A stretch of 64,000 bases of DNA, from positions 248,001 to 312,000 of the forward strand of contig CAJWUI010000001.1 of NCBI GenBank assembly GCA_913047695.1, read 5' to 3'. Shown here piece by piece: positions 35,355 through 43,548 of this stretch. Source of the stretch: an uncultured Bacteroidota bacterium (GTDB taxonomy: Bacteria > Bacteroidota > Bacteroidia > Flavobacteriales > Flavobacteriaceae). Both the position numbers and the translations under genes were made by a program. How positions within the stretch are numbered: the stretch's first letter is position 1; every line of letters begins with the position of its first letter. The notes below the pieces were generated by a model. The model saw nothing but the letters and a program-made list of their open reading frames with translations, was not told the DNA's origin and did not search any database.

Positions 35355-35689
35355 GGCGTAACAATTTTAAAGGTTTTTATCTCACTTAAAGTAATTACCC
35401 TTATAATATACATGTTGCGCGAATCCAATTGAAGAGCAAACTTGTAATCAGCTAAATTTTGAGCGGTAATTGTTTTTATTTTGTTTCCTATAATAGAATA
35501 AATTTCAATTTTTCCAGGCCCACTAAAACCGTATAGGTAGAAATAACCATTATTATAAGATACATTTTTATCTGTTTGTATTACATTTGCAGGTGTTGAA
35601 ATATTAGTGTAAAAAGATCCTTTTGCAAATGCAATTGATGAAGGAAATAATAAAATTAGAAGAAGTAGTTTTCTAATCAAAAGCTCCAA
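35351..35689 (-). CDS. Small secreted protein consisting mainly of a T9SS type-A-like sorting domain
   Basis: 112 residues: signal peptide (SSIAFAKG), a short segment, then GKIEIYSIIGNKIKTI and MYIIRVITLSEIKTFKIV, the pattern of the type IX secretion C-terminal sorting domain (xxVYNxxGxxV...GxYxVxI...KxxxxKxxx). Normally this domain ends a large cargo protein; here almost nothing precedes it. It may be a decayed cargo remnant or a stand-alone small protein. Overlaps guaB by 4 bases tail to tail. Confidence 0.7.
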   Translation of the reverse strand: MELLIRKLLLLILLFPSSIAFAKGSFYTNISTPANVIQTDKNVSYNNGYFYLYGFSGPGKIEIYSIIGNKIKTITAQNLADYKFALQLDSRNMYIIRVITLSEIKTFKIVTP

Positions 35690-35834
35690 ATTTTAACAAA
35701 TTTAATACTTTTTTACTAGTTATTAAAATTTTTTTAACAATATAAATAACACTTTATCAAGCACTTAAATAGTTTATCAAAAAAAAATAATAAATTGTTA
35801 ATAAATAATAATATATAACCCTCTTTATTACAAT

Positions 35835-36692
35835 ATGCATTTTTTGACACAAACATTTTTATATTCATTTATTTTTGTTTTCGCTTCGGTCTCGTGCAAC
35901 GATTTTATGCCTGATCAAAAAGACATGATTGCGAGGGTAGGTTCTAATTATCTTTATAAAGACGATTTGGTTAAACTATTGGGAAACCCTCAAGGTTATT
36001 CTGATAGCCTAGCTAAAACAAGGAGTTTGATTGATAATTGGGCACGTAACCAGCTACTCATACAACAAGCAAAAATAAATCTTCCCGAGGGTGATTTACA
36101 GGAATTAGAATTTTTGGTAGATGATTACCGTAAAAACTTGTATGAAAATACATACCGAAAAGCCGTAATTAATAAAAACCTCGATACATTAATTAGTGAT
36201 TATGAAATGCTTAATTTTTTATCAGATAATGAAGAGCTTTTTAAATTAAAAGCTCCATTATTTCAAGTAAGATACATTCACCTACCGCCTGATAATGTTG
36301 ATCAATTTGAGATACAAAGAGGCTTCCAGCGGTTTAATGCGTATGATAGAAAATTTCTTGATTCTTTATCGTTTCAATTTTATAATTTTATACTTTCAGA
36401 TTCTATTTGGATAGATAAAAGTAATTTAACCTCTAGGGTTTCATTTTTAAATCGTAAAAATTTGACCAAATACATTAGAAAATTAAAGTTTTTTAAAATA
36501 GAAGATTCTTTGGGGGTACATTTATTCTACTTAAGAAATTTTTTAGAAAAAGGAGATATTGCTCCCAGCCAAGTAATCAAACCAACAATTAAAAATATTA
36601 TCTTAAATCGAAGGAAAATTGAGTTTATTAAAAAATTTGAAAAAGATATTATACATGATGCTATCAAATCAAAAAATTTTGAGGTTTATTAA
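35835..36692 (+). CDS. PpiC/SurA-like periplasmic chaperone lipoprotein
   Basis: 285 residues. Lipoprotein signal (ASVSCNDF, Cys21) followed by a SurA-N-like helical domain (MIARVGSNYLYKDDLVKLL; LIDNWARNQLLIQQAKINL), but without a recognisable active PpiC domain. In flavobacteria such a protein precedes a SurA-type isomerase, as here. It probably helps outer-membrane protein folding. The next gene starts about 38 bases inside its 3' end. Confidence 0.75.
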   Translation: MHFLTQTFLYSFIFVFASVSCNDFMPDQKDMIARVGSNYLYKDDLVKLLGNPQGYSDSLAKTRSLIDNWARNQLLIQQAKINLPEGDLQELEFLVDDYRKNLYENTYRKAVINKNLDTLISDYEMLNFLSDNEELFKLKAPLFQVRYIHLPPDNVDQFEIQRGFQRFNAYDRKFLDSLSFQFYNFILSDSIWIDKSNLTSRVSFLNRKNLTKYIRKLKFFKIEDSLGVHLFYLRNFLEKGDIAPSQVIKPTIKNIILNRRKIEFIKKFEKDIIHDAIKSKNFEVY

Positions 36693-38031
36693 AATAATAT
36701 TTTTAATAATTTTTGTTACTGAAATTTTAAAAGCTCAGGACAATAGAATTAAAGTTGATGGAGTATCAGCTGTGGTTGGTGATTATGTAATATTAGAGTC
36801 AGATATAGATAAAACTTTAGTAGAGATGAAATCACAGGGCATACCAACTGTTGGTGTCACTCGCTGCCAATTATTAGGTAAATTAATGGAAGACAAACTT
36901 TATGCTCACCACGCTGTGCAGGATAGTTTAGAGATTAGTACTGAAGAAATATATAGTTCTGTTGATCAGATTATAGAAAATTTTACTCAACAACTTGGGA
37001 GTATTGATAAGGTATTAGAGTTTTATGATAAGGAAGATGAATCCAGCTTTAGACAAGAAATTTTTGAAATTAATAAAATTCAAAAACTTTCGTTGTTGAT
37101 GCAGCAAAAAATTGTTGAAGATGTAGAGGTGACTCCAGAAGAAGTACGTATTTTTTTCGAATCTATACCAAAAAATGAACTTCCAATTTTTGGAACTGAA
37201 CTCGAAATTTCTCAAATAGTTATTGAACCTGAAGTAAGTGATAATGAAAGAAACAGAATAATTAATCAATTAAAAGTTTTTAGGGAAGATGTTTTAGAGA
37301 GAGGATCAAGCTTTGCATCCAAAGCCATTTTATACTCCCAGGATCCTGGATCTAGATCTTCTGGAGGTAAGTATACACTCCACAGAAAACGCCCGCGAAT
37401 GGTAAAAGAATTTAGGGACGAGGCATTTAGTTTGGAGGAAGGTGAAATTTCCCAGCCATTTAAAACTGATTTTGGCTGGCATATTCTGAGGGTTGACAAA
37501 ATTAGAGGTCAAGAAGTAGATATAAGACATATCCTTTTAACTCCAAAAATTGAGCCAAATCAATTAAAAGAAGCGAAAGGAAAATTAGATACCATCAGAA
37601 AAAGATTAATTGAAAATGATATAAATTTCAAAGATGCTGCTTTGGCTTATTCTGACGAAAAGGAAACAAAATTTAATGGAGGCGTCCTTATTAATCCTCA
37701 AACAGGTGATACTAGGTTTGAACTTACAAATTTAGATCCGATACTTTATAGCCAAATTAGAAATTTAAATGATGGGCAAATTTCTCAGCCTCTAATTGAA
37801 GAGGAACGTTCAGGACTAAAAAAATATAAAATTTTGATGGTAAGTAATCGATTTGATGAGCATGTGGCAGATTATTCTTCGGACTACTCTAAAATTAAAT
37901 CATTAGCCTTAAAGGAAAAGCAGCTAAATTTAATTCAAAAGTGGATGAATGAAAAAATTGAGAGTACTTATGTAAATGTCAATAAGGATAGTAAAATTTG
38001 CAGCTTTGTAAATAACTGGATAAAAAAATAA
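36655..38031 (+). CDS. SurA-type peptidyl-prolyl isomerase with two PpiC domains
   Basis: 458 residues from ATG 36655. Earlier in-frame starts would put 12 residues before the signal peptide (FLIIFVTEILKAQ). N-terminal SurA-like chaperone domain (VDGVSAVVGDYVILESDID), then two parvulin domains, one about residues 190-275 (FGTELEISQIVIEP...FGWHILRVDKI) and the next beginning VDIRHILLTPKI. It escorts outer-membrane proteins through the periplasm. Its stop abuts the crtZ stop. Confidence 0.88.
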   Translation: MMLSNQKILRFIKIIFLIIFVTEILKAQDNRIKVDGVSAVVGDYVILESDIDKTLVEMKSQGIPTVGVTRCQLLGKLMEDKLYAHHAVQDSLEISTEEIYSSVDQIIENFTQQLGSIDKVLEFYDKEDESSFRQEIFEINKIQKLSLLMQQKIVEDVEVTPEEVRIFFESIPKNELPIFGTELEISQIVIEPEVSDNERNRIINQLKVFREDVLERGSSFASKAILYSQDPGSRSSGGKYTLHRKRPRMVKEFRDEAFSLEEGEISQPFKTDFGWHILRVDKIRGQEVDIRHILLTPKIEPNQLKEAKGKLDTIRKRLIENDINFKDAALAYSDEKETKFNGGVLINPQTGDTRFELTNLDPILYSQIRNLNDGQISQPLIEEERSGLKKYKILMVSNRFDEHVADYSSDYSKIKSLALKEKQLNLIQKWMNEKIESTYVNVNKDSKICSFVNNWIKK

Positions 38032-38481
38032 TTACTTGAGATATTTTAGTGGAACCCACAACATTCCAAAGCATTCACTTTTATCTTTATTTATGTTTTT
38101 GTGATGTATCTTATGGGCTCGCCTTATGCCTTTTGCATACTTATTGTTAGTATTTCGAAAAATTTTGAACCTTTGGTGAATAAAAATGTCATGAACTAAA
38201 AAATAGGTAAGACCATATAAAAAAATTCCAATAGCTATTGGTAATCCAACCCAAACACTGTATTGACCCCATAATAGAGCAAATCCAAAGCTCACAATGG
38301 CATAAAAAATAAAAAAAAAGTCATTACGTTCGAACCAAGAGTTGTGATCCTTAATATGGTGATCTCTATGAAGTGACCACAGAAATCCATGCATTATATA
38401 TTTATGAGAAAACCATGCTACGAACTCCATAATTACAAACGTTAATATTATAGTAAAAACCCAAAGAATTTTCATTATCAT
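38032..38481 (-). CDS. crtZ: Beta-carotene hydroxylase
   Basis: 149 residues, integral membrane di-iron hydroxylase. Four histidine motifs in order: HKYIMHG, HRDHH, HDIFIHQRF and HKIHHKN. It hydroxylates the beta-ionone ring to make zeaxanthin. Normal length. Its start overlaps the crtB stop by one base (TAATG), so the two are coupled. Convergent with the SurA gene. Confidence 0.93.
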   Translation of the reverse strand: MIMKILWVFTIILTFVIMEFVAWFSHKYIMHGFLWSLHRDHHIKDHNSWFERNDFFFIFYAIVSFGFALLWGQYSVWVGLPIAIGIFLYGLTYFLVHDIFIHQRFKIFRNTNNKYAKGIRRAHKIHHKNINKDKSECFGMLWVPLKYLK

Positions 38482-39320
38482 TATAACAAGTTTAATCTGT
38501 ACTTCAGGTAACTTCGCGCAAACACTGTCATTTTTTGGTAATTTGGGACTCTAATCCTATTTTTTTGTATTTTTCTTGATGATGTGCTTTTTAATTTTGC
38601 TAACAATTTAGTGTAATATTTATATGCAGTATAAACACCGAAACGAGCTTCGGATGGTAGCTTAAAAATTCCACTTAATGCGTGTGCAAAATCAGTTTCA
38701 ATTTCTTTAATTATAATAGATTTTGTTTTCTCATCAAATTGGGAAAAATCAACATTTGGAAAATATACCCTTTCAAGATTTTGAAAGTCATTTTTTAAAT
38801 CTCTCAAGAAATTAACTTTCTGAAATGCGGAACCTAATGCCATTGCAGAAGACTTTAAATTTTCGTAATCTTCTTTTTTTCCCTTGACGAAAACTTTTAA
38901 ACACATCAATCCAACGACGTCTGCAGAACCATAAATGTATTCTTTGTATTCTTTGTCTGTCTTATATATGTTTTTATTTAAATCCCAACGCATACTTTTT
39001 AAAAATGCTTTAATTAGTTTATGATCTATATCAAAAATATTAACTGTTTTTTGGAATGAATTTAGTATAGGATTTAAACTTATCTTTCTGTTTATACTAT
39101 AAAATAGGTCTTCTTCGAACCTATCAAGTAGTTCTTTTTTGGGATAATCATGAAAAGTATCAACAATTTCGTCAGCAAAACGCACAAAGCCATATATATT
39201 ATAAATATGATTTCGTATTGATGAATCCAACATTTTGGTTGCTAATGAAAACGAAGTGCTATATGAATGAGTAACAATTTTACTACAATTTTCGCTAACA
39301 GAATCGTAAAGTGATTTCAT
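38481..39320 (-). CDS. crtB: Phytoene synthase
   Basis: 279 residues. Joins two geranylgeranyl diphosphates into phytoene. Asp-rich motifs: FADEIVD (48-54) and FLRDLKNDF near residue 180. YIYGSADVVGLM and YFPNVDF are also typical. Upstream is the regulator gene, with no crtI (phytoene desaturase) between them, which is unusual, because flavobacterial loci normally place crtI next to crtB. Confidence 0.94.
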   Translation of the reverse strand: MKSLYDSVSENCSKIVTHSYSTSFSLATKMLDSSIRNHIYNIYGFVRFADEIVDTFHDYPKKELLDRFEEDLFYSINRKISLNPILNSFQKTVNIFDIDHKLIKAFLKSMRWDLNKNIYKTDKEYKEYIYGSADVVGLMCLKVFVKGKKEDYENLKSSAMALGSAFQKVNFLRDLKNDFQNLERVYFPNVDFSQFDEKTKSIIIKEIETDFAHALSGIFKLPSEARFGVYTAYKYYTKLLAKLKSTSSRKIQKNRIRVPNYQKMTVFARSYLKYRLNLL

Positions 39321-39378
39321 TAAATCAACATTTGTTTAAGATAAAGCTAATACAAATTTAGCTAAATGCGATAAAAGA

Positions 39379-40302
39379 TTAAACTAAAACGTCTTGTGAG
39401 AAATATTTGAATATAAAAGATTCTACAGATCTATACATCTCTATCTTTTCTGGCAGTGCTTCTTTATCAATGGCAATTTGCTGTGGTCCAAATAAAATTA
39501 GCTTTGAATCCTGATTCTCTAAAATTTTATTGTAAAAATTGTGGAGGTAAGGCATAATTTCATCTTTACTAGGTTCAACAGTAATGTAGCTTACAAAATA
39601 ATATTTAGTTTCATAAGAATAAAGAGTTTGAAGGCTTGAAGTTTGTAGAGATTGACCTAAAAAAATAGTACGATATCCTTTTGAAAGTATTAAATAATTT
39701 AGGTAAAGTATTCCTAGCTCATGGATTTCGTTTTCAGGAAGGAATAAAACAAAAATTGGATGGTTTTCCTGATCAAATTTATTTTTTTGCAAATATTCTG
39801 TCTGTAGATGAATTTTTTGTTTTACTAGATTGGTAATAAAATGCTCGTGTGATGGAGAAATTGCTCCTGTTTGCCATAAAATTCCCAATTCCTTCATCAA
39901 AGGCATAAAGATGTTAAGAAATAGGTACTCAAAATCATGATGTTGAAGAATTTCCTCATAGTTCGTATCAAAAAGTTCATAATCAAAATTAATCATGGCA
40001 AGTTTGAAGGCATTAATAGAGACCTGCTCAGAATTAGCTTTGAGGGCTATGCTTCGAACAAGTTTTGGAATTTCATCAGACTCTAGGCTTGCAATTTTAG
40101 AAATTTTGAATCCATGGTTGTACAACAAAGTTACATTGAGAAGCTTTCTTAAGCTATCAAGGCTATATCTTCTAATGTTTGTATCAGTTCTTTCAGGCTC
40201 AAGAAGATTATATCTTTTTTCCCATATTCTTAAAGTATGAGCCTTAATCCCAGAAAGATTTTCTAAATTTTTAATACTGAAAGTGCTTTTCACCCTATTC
40301 AT
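39379..40302 (-). CDS. MerR-family regulator with B12-binding domain (CarH/LitR-like)
   Basis: 307 residues from ATG 40302. N-terminal MerR winged helix (FSIKNLENLSGIKAHTLRIWEKRYNLL), a helical cap with LWQTGAISPSHEHFITN (Trp143), then a Rossmann-like cobalamin domain with ENEIHELG, giving the E-x-H-x-x-G lower-ligand motif with His194. CarH-type proteins use adenosylcobalamin to sense light and repress carotenoid genes. Position next to crtB/crtZ supports the same role. The gene is on the same strand, 58 bases upstream of crtB. Confidence 0.9.
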   Translation of the reverse strand: MNRVKSTFSIKNLENLSGIKAHTLRIWEKRYNLLEPERTDTNIRRYSLDSLRKLLNVTLLYNHGFKISKIASLESDEIPKLVRSIALKANSEQVSINAFKLAMINFDYELFDTNYEEILQHHDFEYLFLNIFMPLMKELGILWQTGAISPSHEHFITNLVKQKIHLQTEYLQKNKFDQENHPIFVLFLPENEIHELGILYLNYLILSKGYRTIFLGQSLQTSSLQTLYSYETKYYFVSYITVEPSKDEIMPYLHNFYNKILENQDSKLILFGPQQIAIDKEALPEKIEMYRSVESFIFKYFSQDVLV

Positions 40303-40365
40303 ACGTTCAAATACCATTATAAAAGCTTAAACAAATATAAGAAAAAAATTAAATGGAAGCAAAAG

Positions 40366-40449
40366 TGCGCACGAGAAGACTCGAACTTCCACGAGATGAA
40401 TCTCACTAGCCCCTCAAGCTAGCGCGTCTACCAATTCCGCCACGTGCGC
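40366..40449 (-). tRNA. tRNA-Leu (GAG)
   Basis: Acceptor GCGCACG/CGTGCGC, anticodon stem CTAGC/GCTAG with loop TTGAGGG, so anticodon GAG. A long variable arm (about GAGATTCATCTC) marks class II tRNA. Discriminator A. Confidence 0.95.
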
Positions 40450-40457
40450 GGAAACAG

Positions 40458-40530
40458 TGACTTGGCTGGGTCTCGAACCCAGGACCCTCTCCTTAAAAGG
40501 GAGATGCTCTACCAACTGAGCTACCAAGTC
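40458..40530 (-). tRNA. tRNA-Lys (TTT), copy 1
   Basis: Acceptor GACTTGG/CCAAGTC, anticodon loop CTTTTAA giving TTT, discriminator A. Nearly identical to the next copy. Confidence 0.95.
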
Positions 40531-40540
40531 TAATATGTAG

Positions 40541-40613
40541 TGATTCGGCTGGGTCTCGAACCCAGGACCCTCTCCTTAAAAGGGAGATGCTCTACCAACT
40601 GAGCTACCGAATC
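40541..40613 (-). tRNA. tRNA-Lys (TTT), copy 2
   Basis: Acceptor GATTCGG/CCGAATC, same body as copy 1. It differs from copy 1 only at two acceptor-stem base pairs, each changed on both sides. It is the first gene of the minus-strand tRNA trio Lys-Lys-Leu. Confidence 0.95.
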
Positions 40614-40624
40614 ATTAAAGCGTG

Positions 40625-40632
40625 CAAATATA
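40625..40632 (-). promoter_or_regulatory. Putative -7 box for the tRNA trio
   Basis: On the minus strand TATATTTG lies 11 bases before tRNA-Lys copy 2. A matching -33 TTG at proper spacing was not found. Confidence 0.4.
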
Positions 40633-40690
40633 ATATCAAATATCAATTTATCATTCTCATTTAATATAAATTTATACTGTATTTTTTTTT

Positions 40691-41221
40691 ATGGGTTTGA
40701 AAAAAATCATTTTGGTAGGTTATATGGCATCTGGTAAATCTGCTGTTGGCAGAAAGCTTCATGAACAGCTAAATTATGACTACTATGACTTAGATAACTA
40801 TATTGAAATAAAATATGGAACCAGTGTGGAAAATATTTTCAAAACCAAAGGCGAACTTTATTTCCGTCAAATTGAGCGTAAGTCGCTTGAGAATATTATT
40901 ACAATAAAAAAAAATCTAATTGTTTCTTTGGGTGGGGGGACGCCATGTTATTTTGATACAATTGATTTTTTAAATTCAATTAATGAAACAAAAACATTTT
41001 TTTTAAAGGCGACGATTAACACAATACATGAACGACTTAAAAAATCAAAAATTAAACGCCCCTTAATTTCACATTTAATTGAGGAGATGGAGATTAAAGA
41101 ATTCATTGGGAAACATTTGTTAGAACGGAATTTTTTTTATGAAAAATCTGAAAAAAAAATATATACTGATAAAAAAACAGTTAATGCAGTAGCAAATGAA
41201 ATTATTAAAACGTTAGGTTAA
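40691..41221 (+). CDS. aroK: Shikimate kinase
   Basis: 176 residues. Phosphorylates shikimate for aromatic amino-acid synthesis. P-loop GYMASGKSAVG (residues 10-20), DLDNYIE, FRQIERKSL, and SLGGGTPCYFD are the family landmarks. Normal length. Its last 9 bases overlap the converging phosphoribosyltransferase gene. Confidence 0.95.
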   Translation: MGLKKIILVGYMASGKSAVGRKLHEQLNYDYYDLDNYIEIKYGTSVENIFKTKGELYFRQIERKSLENIITIKKNLIVSLGGGTPCYFDTIDFLNSINETKTFFLKATINTIHERLKKSKIKRPLISHLIEEMEIKEFIGKHLLERNFFYEKSEKKIYTDKKTVNAVANEIIKTLG

Positions 41222-41716
41222 ATAAATCCCTGCATCAGGACCTTCTAAAATAACACTTATATGTTCGTTTATTGTTGTTGACAGTGAAATTCCTTTAAAA
41301 TCAGCTTTAATCGGGAACTTTTTATGATTTCGATTTACCATTACCGCAGTTTTAATTGACTTAACTTGAACTTTTAAAAAATAGGATACTGCATATATTA
41401 ATGTACTTCCAGTATTTAAGACATCATCCACCACTACAATAGAACTATTTTTAAGTTCATCTATGGCTTTATCAGATTTTATATTATTGAGAGGATTTTT
41501 TTTATCAATTTCTAAAGTTACGAATTGAACTTCTAAATCGCTAATTGATGATAACGATTTACCTATTAATGAGCTAAGTCTCTTTCCTTTTTTTCCAATA
41601 CCCACAACGTAAATTATTTCTTCTTCAAAATTATTTTCATAAATCTGATGAGCAATTCTTTCTATACTCGAGTGTATGTCGTTTAAGTTTTTGATTTTAT
41701 TGCCTAATGATTCCAA
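41213..41716 (-). CDS. Phosphoribosyltransferase-domain protein (PyrR/HPRT-like), TTG start
   Basis: 167 residues. Type I PRTase fold with the PRPP motif VVVDDVLNTGST and a hood region. The pyrimidine-regulatory or purine-salvage role cannot be told from sequence. It starts at TTG 41716; no ATG is in frame nearby. It sits between aroK and the S4 protein, an arrangement usual in Flavobacteriia. Confidence 0.82.
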   Translation of the reverse strand: MESLGNKIKNLNDIHSSIERIAHQIYENNFEEEIIYVVGIGKKGKRLSSLIGKSLSSISDLEVQFVTLEIDKKNPLNNIKSDKAIDELKNSSIVVVDDVLNTGSTLIYAVSYFLKVQVKSIKTAVMVNRNHKKFPIKADFKGISLSTTINEHISVILEGPDAGIYLT

Positions 41717-41740
41717 GATTCAAAGTAATTTAAATTGTTA

Positions 41741-42109
41741 TTAGTTTTTCAAATCTAGACCATCAATTTCCCTGCGCTCTTTTTTTGTTGGTCTACCTTT
41801 TCCAGAGTCCCTTTTTATCCCAAAGGAAAACTTTTTGATATTTTCCTTTTCTATTATGCTTTTGTCCGTTATTTCTTTAAAATAAAGATTAACTAATTTT
41901 GGTCCTACTCGGTTTTTAGGAAAGGCGATAATTTTATATTCCCTCCAAACCTGATTTTTCCGTATCTTGATTTTATCAGCAATTAGAATTCCTTTAGAAG
42001 GCTTAATTATTTTGTTATTTACTTTTACATCACTTTTTTTACAAGAAATGCTAGCTAAATTTCTTGATTTAAATTTTCGAACACACCACAAAAATTGATC
42101 AACACGCAT
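41741..42109 (-). CDS. S4-domain RNA-binding protein (Hsp15/HslR-like)
   Basis: 122 residues. An S4 domain opens the protein (MRVDQFLWCVRKFKSRNLAS...VKVNNKIIKPS), followed by a basic tail (RDSGKGRPTKKERREID). Hsp15-like proteins bind nascent-chain-blocked 50S subunits. It is probably transcribed with the PRTase gene 24 bases downstream. Confidence 0.88.
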   Translation of the reverse strand: MRVDQFLWCVRKFKSRNLASISCKKSDVKVNNKIIKPSKGILIADKIKIRKNQVWREYKIIAFPKNRVGPKLVNLYFKEITDKSIIEKENIKKFSFGIKRDSGKGRPTKKERREIDGLDLKN

Positions 42110-42183
42110 TCCTATAACTCTAATTTAAGAAAAAAGCAAAAATAAAGTAAAATTGTATCTTCGATATTAAAAATATTTGATTC

Positions 42184-42948
42184 TTGAAAAAAACATATGC
42201 AAGCTTTTTAATTCTTTTCATTTCATTTTTTTCATGCAAGAAAGAAGAAAATGTAGTTGAACCTCCTAGGGATGTTGCTGAACAAGTCTCTAGGGAAGAA
42301 ATAGAATTAGAAGAATTTTTATCTTCACATTACTATAATTATGACGAATTCCACGATAGCGATAGTTCAGTAGAGATAAAAATTGACTCTTTATTGCAAT
42401 CCAACTCTGGAAAAAAACCCTTAATTGATCAAGTAGTAAAACAATATGTAAAAGTAAAGACCTCGAGTGGTGATTTAATAAACCACCCAATCTATACTCT
42501 TATTGCAAAAGAAGGATCTGGCCAATCACCGTCAAGAGCGGATTCCACCTACGTTTCATATAAAGGTATTTTGTTAAATAAAAGTCAATTTGATAGATCC
42601 TTTGAACCAATTTGGTTTGATTTAACAACGGTAGTAAGAGGCTTCAGAGAAGGACTCGGGGTCTTTAAGTCAGGTGAGTTTATTGTTGATCAGAATAACA
42701 TAGCAACATTTTCTAATTATGGGCAAGGAATTATATTTATGCCTTCAGGACTTGGATATTATAATAATAACTCTGGTGCTATACCAGAATATTCACCATT
42801 AATTTTCATAATCAATTTATATTTAGTTAAAAAAACAGATCATGATGGAGATGGAATACTTTCAGGGTTTGAGTATGATAATGACGGAGATGGTTTACCT
42901 GATGATACTGACGATGACGGATTAGTCGACTATCTGGACGCCGATTAA
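42184..42948 (+). CDS. FKBP-type isomerase-like lipoprotein with C-terminal Ca-binding Asp repeats, TTG start
   Basis: 254 residues. TTG 42184 is the only sensible start, giving LKKTYASFLILFISFFSCKK with lipobox Cys. A central FKBP-like domain follows (YVSYKGILLNKSQFDRS; FREGLGVFKSG; GYYNNNSGAIPEYSPLIFIINLYLV split as beta strands), then DHDGDGILS and DNDGDGLPDDTDDDG, thrombospondin type-3-like calcium repeats. Probably an outer-membrane-anchored folding factor. It ends tail to tail with the next gene, with no gap. Confidence 0.78.
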   Translation: MKKTYASFLILFISFFSCKKEENVVEPPRDVAEQVSREEIELEEFLSSHYYNYDEFHDSDSSVEIKIDSLLQSNSGKKPLIDQVVKQYVKVKTSSGDLINHPIYTLIAKEGSGQSPSRADSTYVSYKGILLNKSQFDRSFEPIWFDLTTVVRGFREGLGVFKSGEFIVDQNNIATFSNYGQGIIFMPSGLGYYNNNSGAIPEYSPLIFIINLYLVKKTDHDGDGILSGFEYDNDGDGLPDDTDDDGLVDYLDAD

Positions 42949-43542
42949 TTATAATTTATATGACAATCCAACGCTCCAAATATTTGACTGGAGATCAATA
43001 GTCCCGCTGATTGGAATATTACCTTTATCTAGGAGAGATAATTCATTTGCATTTAGACCTCTGTCATACCTAATGTCAGCATTTAATGGACCAAAATGAA
43101 ACCGAATACCTAAATGAAGTCCTAAATCTGTTTTCTCTTGAATTTCAGATAATTCAATCTCATCAATTTTTGGTTTAAAATTAAATTGAAAATTTGGTCC
43201 GCCAAATGCGCTTAGTATTGGCAATAATTTGAATCCTAAAGAAACCGGTAATTCTAGTTTGGATTGATTTAATTTTAAAGAATTGAAATTTCTGTTTTGA
43301 ATCGAAAATTGAAACTCAGGTCTTATGTAAAAAAATAATAATTTTAGAGAAGAATAACCACCAAAAAAATATCCTGTAAGGTTTTCTTTTATTTTATCTT
43401 TTGAAGACAAATCTATTATTGCATCTTTAATTTGACCTGAGGCAGTTATATTTACACCACCTTTAATTCCATATTCAAATTGGGAAAAGGCTACTGTTGA
43501 TATCAAAATAATTAGATAAAAATATTTATTAATTTGGTTCAT
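42949..43542 (-). CDS. PorT-like outer-membrane beta-barrel protein
   Basis: 197 residues: signal peptide (STVAFSQ), then FEYGIKGGVNITASG and a series of amphipathic strands ending in SVGLSYKL. The opening GIKGGVN is typical of the outer-membrane beta-barrel (PorT/OMP_b-brl_2) families. Seven bases follow the transketolase C-subunit stop, so it may be co-transcribed with it. Function unknown. Confidence 0.78.
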   Translation of the reverse strand: MNQINKYFYLIILISTVAFSQFEYGIKGGVNITASGQIKDAIIDLSSKDKIKENLTGYFFGGYSSLKLLFFYIRPEFQFSIQNRNFNSLKLNQSKLELPVSLGFKLLPILSAFGGPNFQFNFKPKIDEIELSEIQEKTDLGLHLGIRFHFGPLNADIRYDRGLNANELSLLDKGNIPISGTIDLQSNIWSVGLSYKL

Positions 43543-43548
43543 AATTTT

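Noticed and set aside
40459-40613. Long direct repeat of about 60 bases, considered as an attachment site or duplication scar
   Set aside because: It is simply the two tRNA-Lys bodies; there is no integrase or mobile gene nearby.
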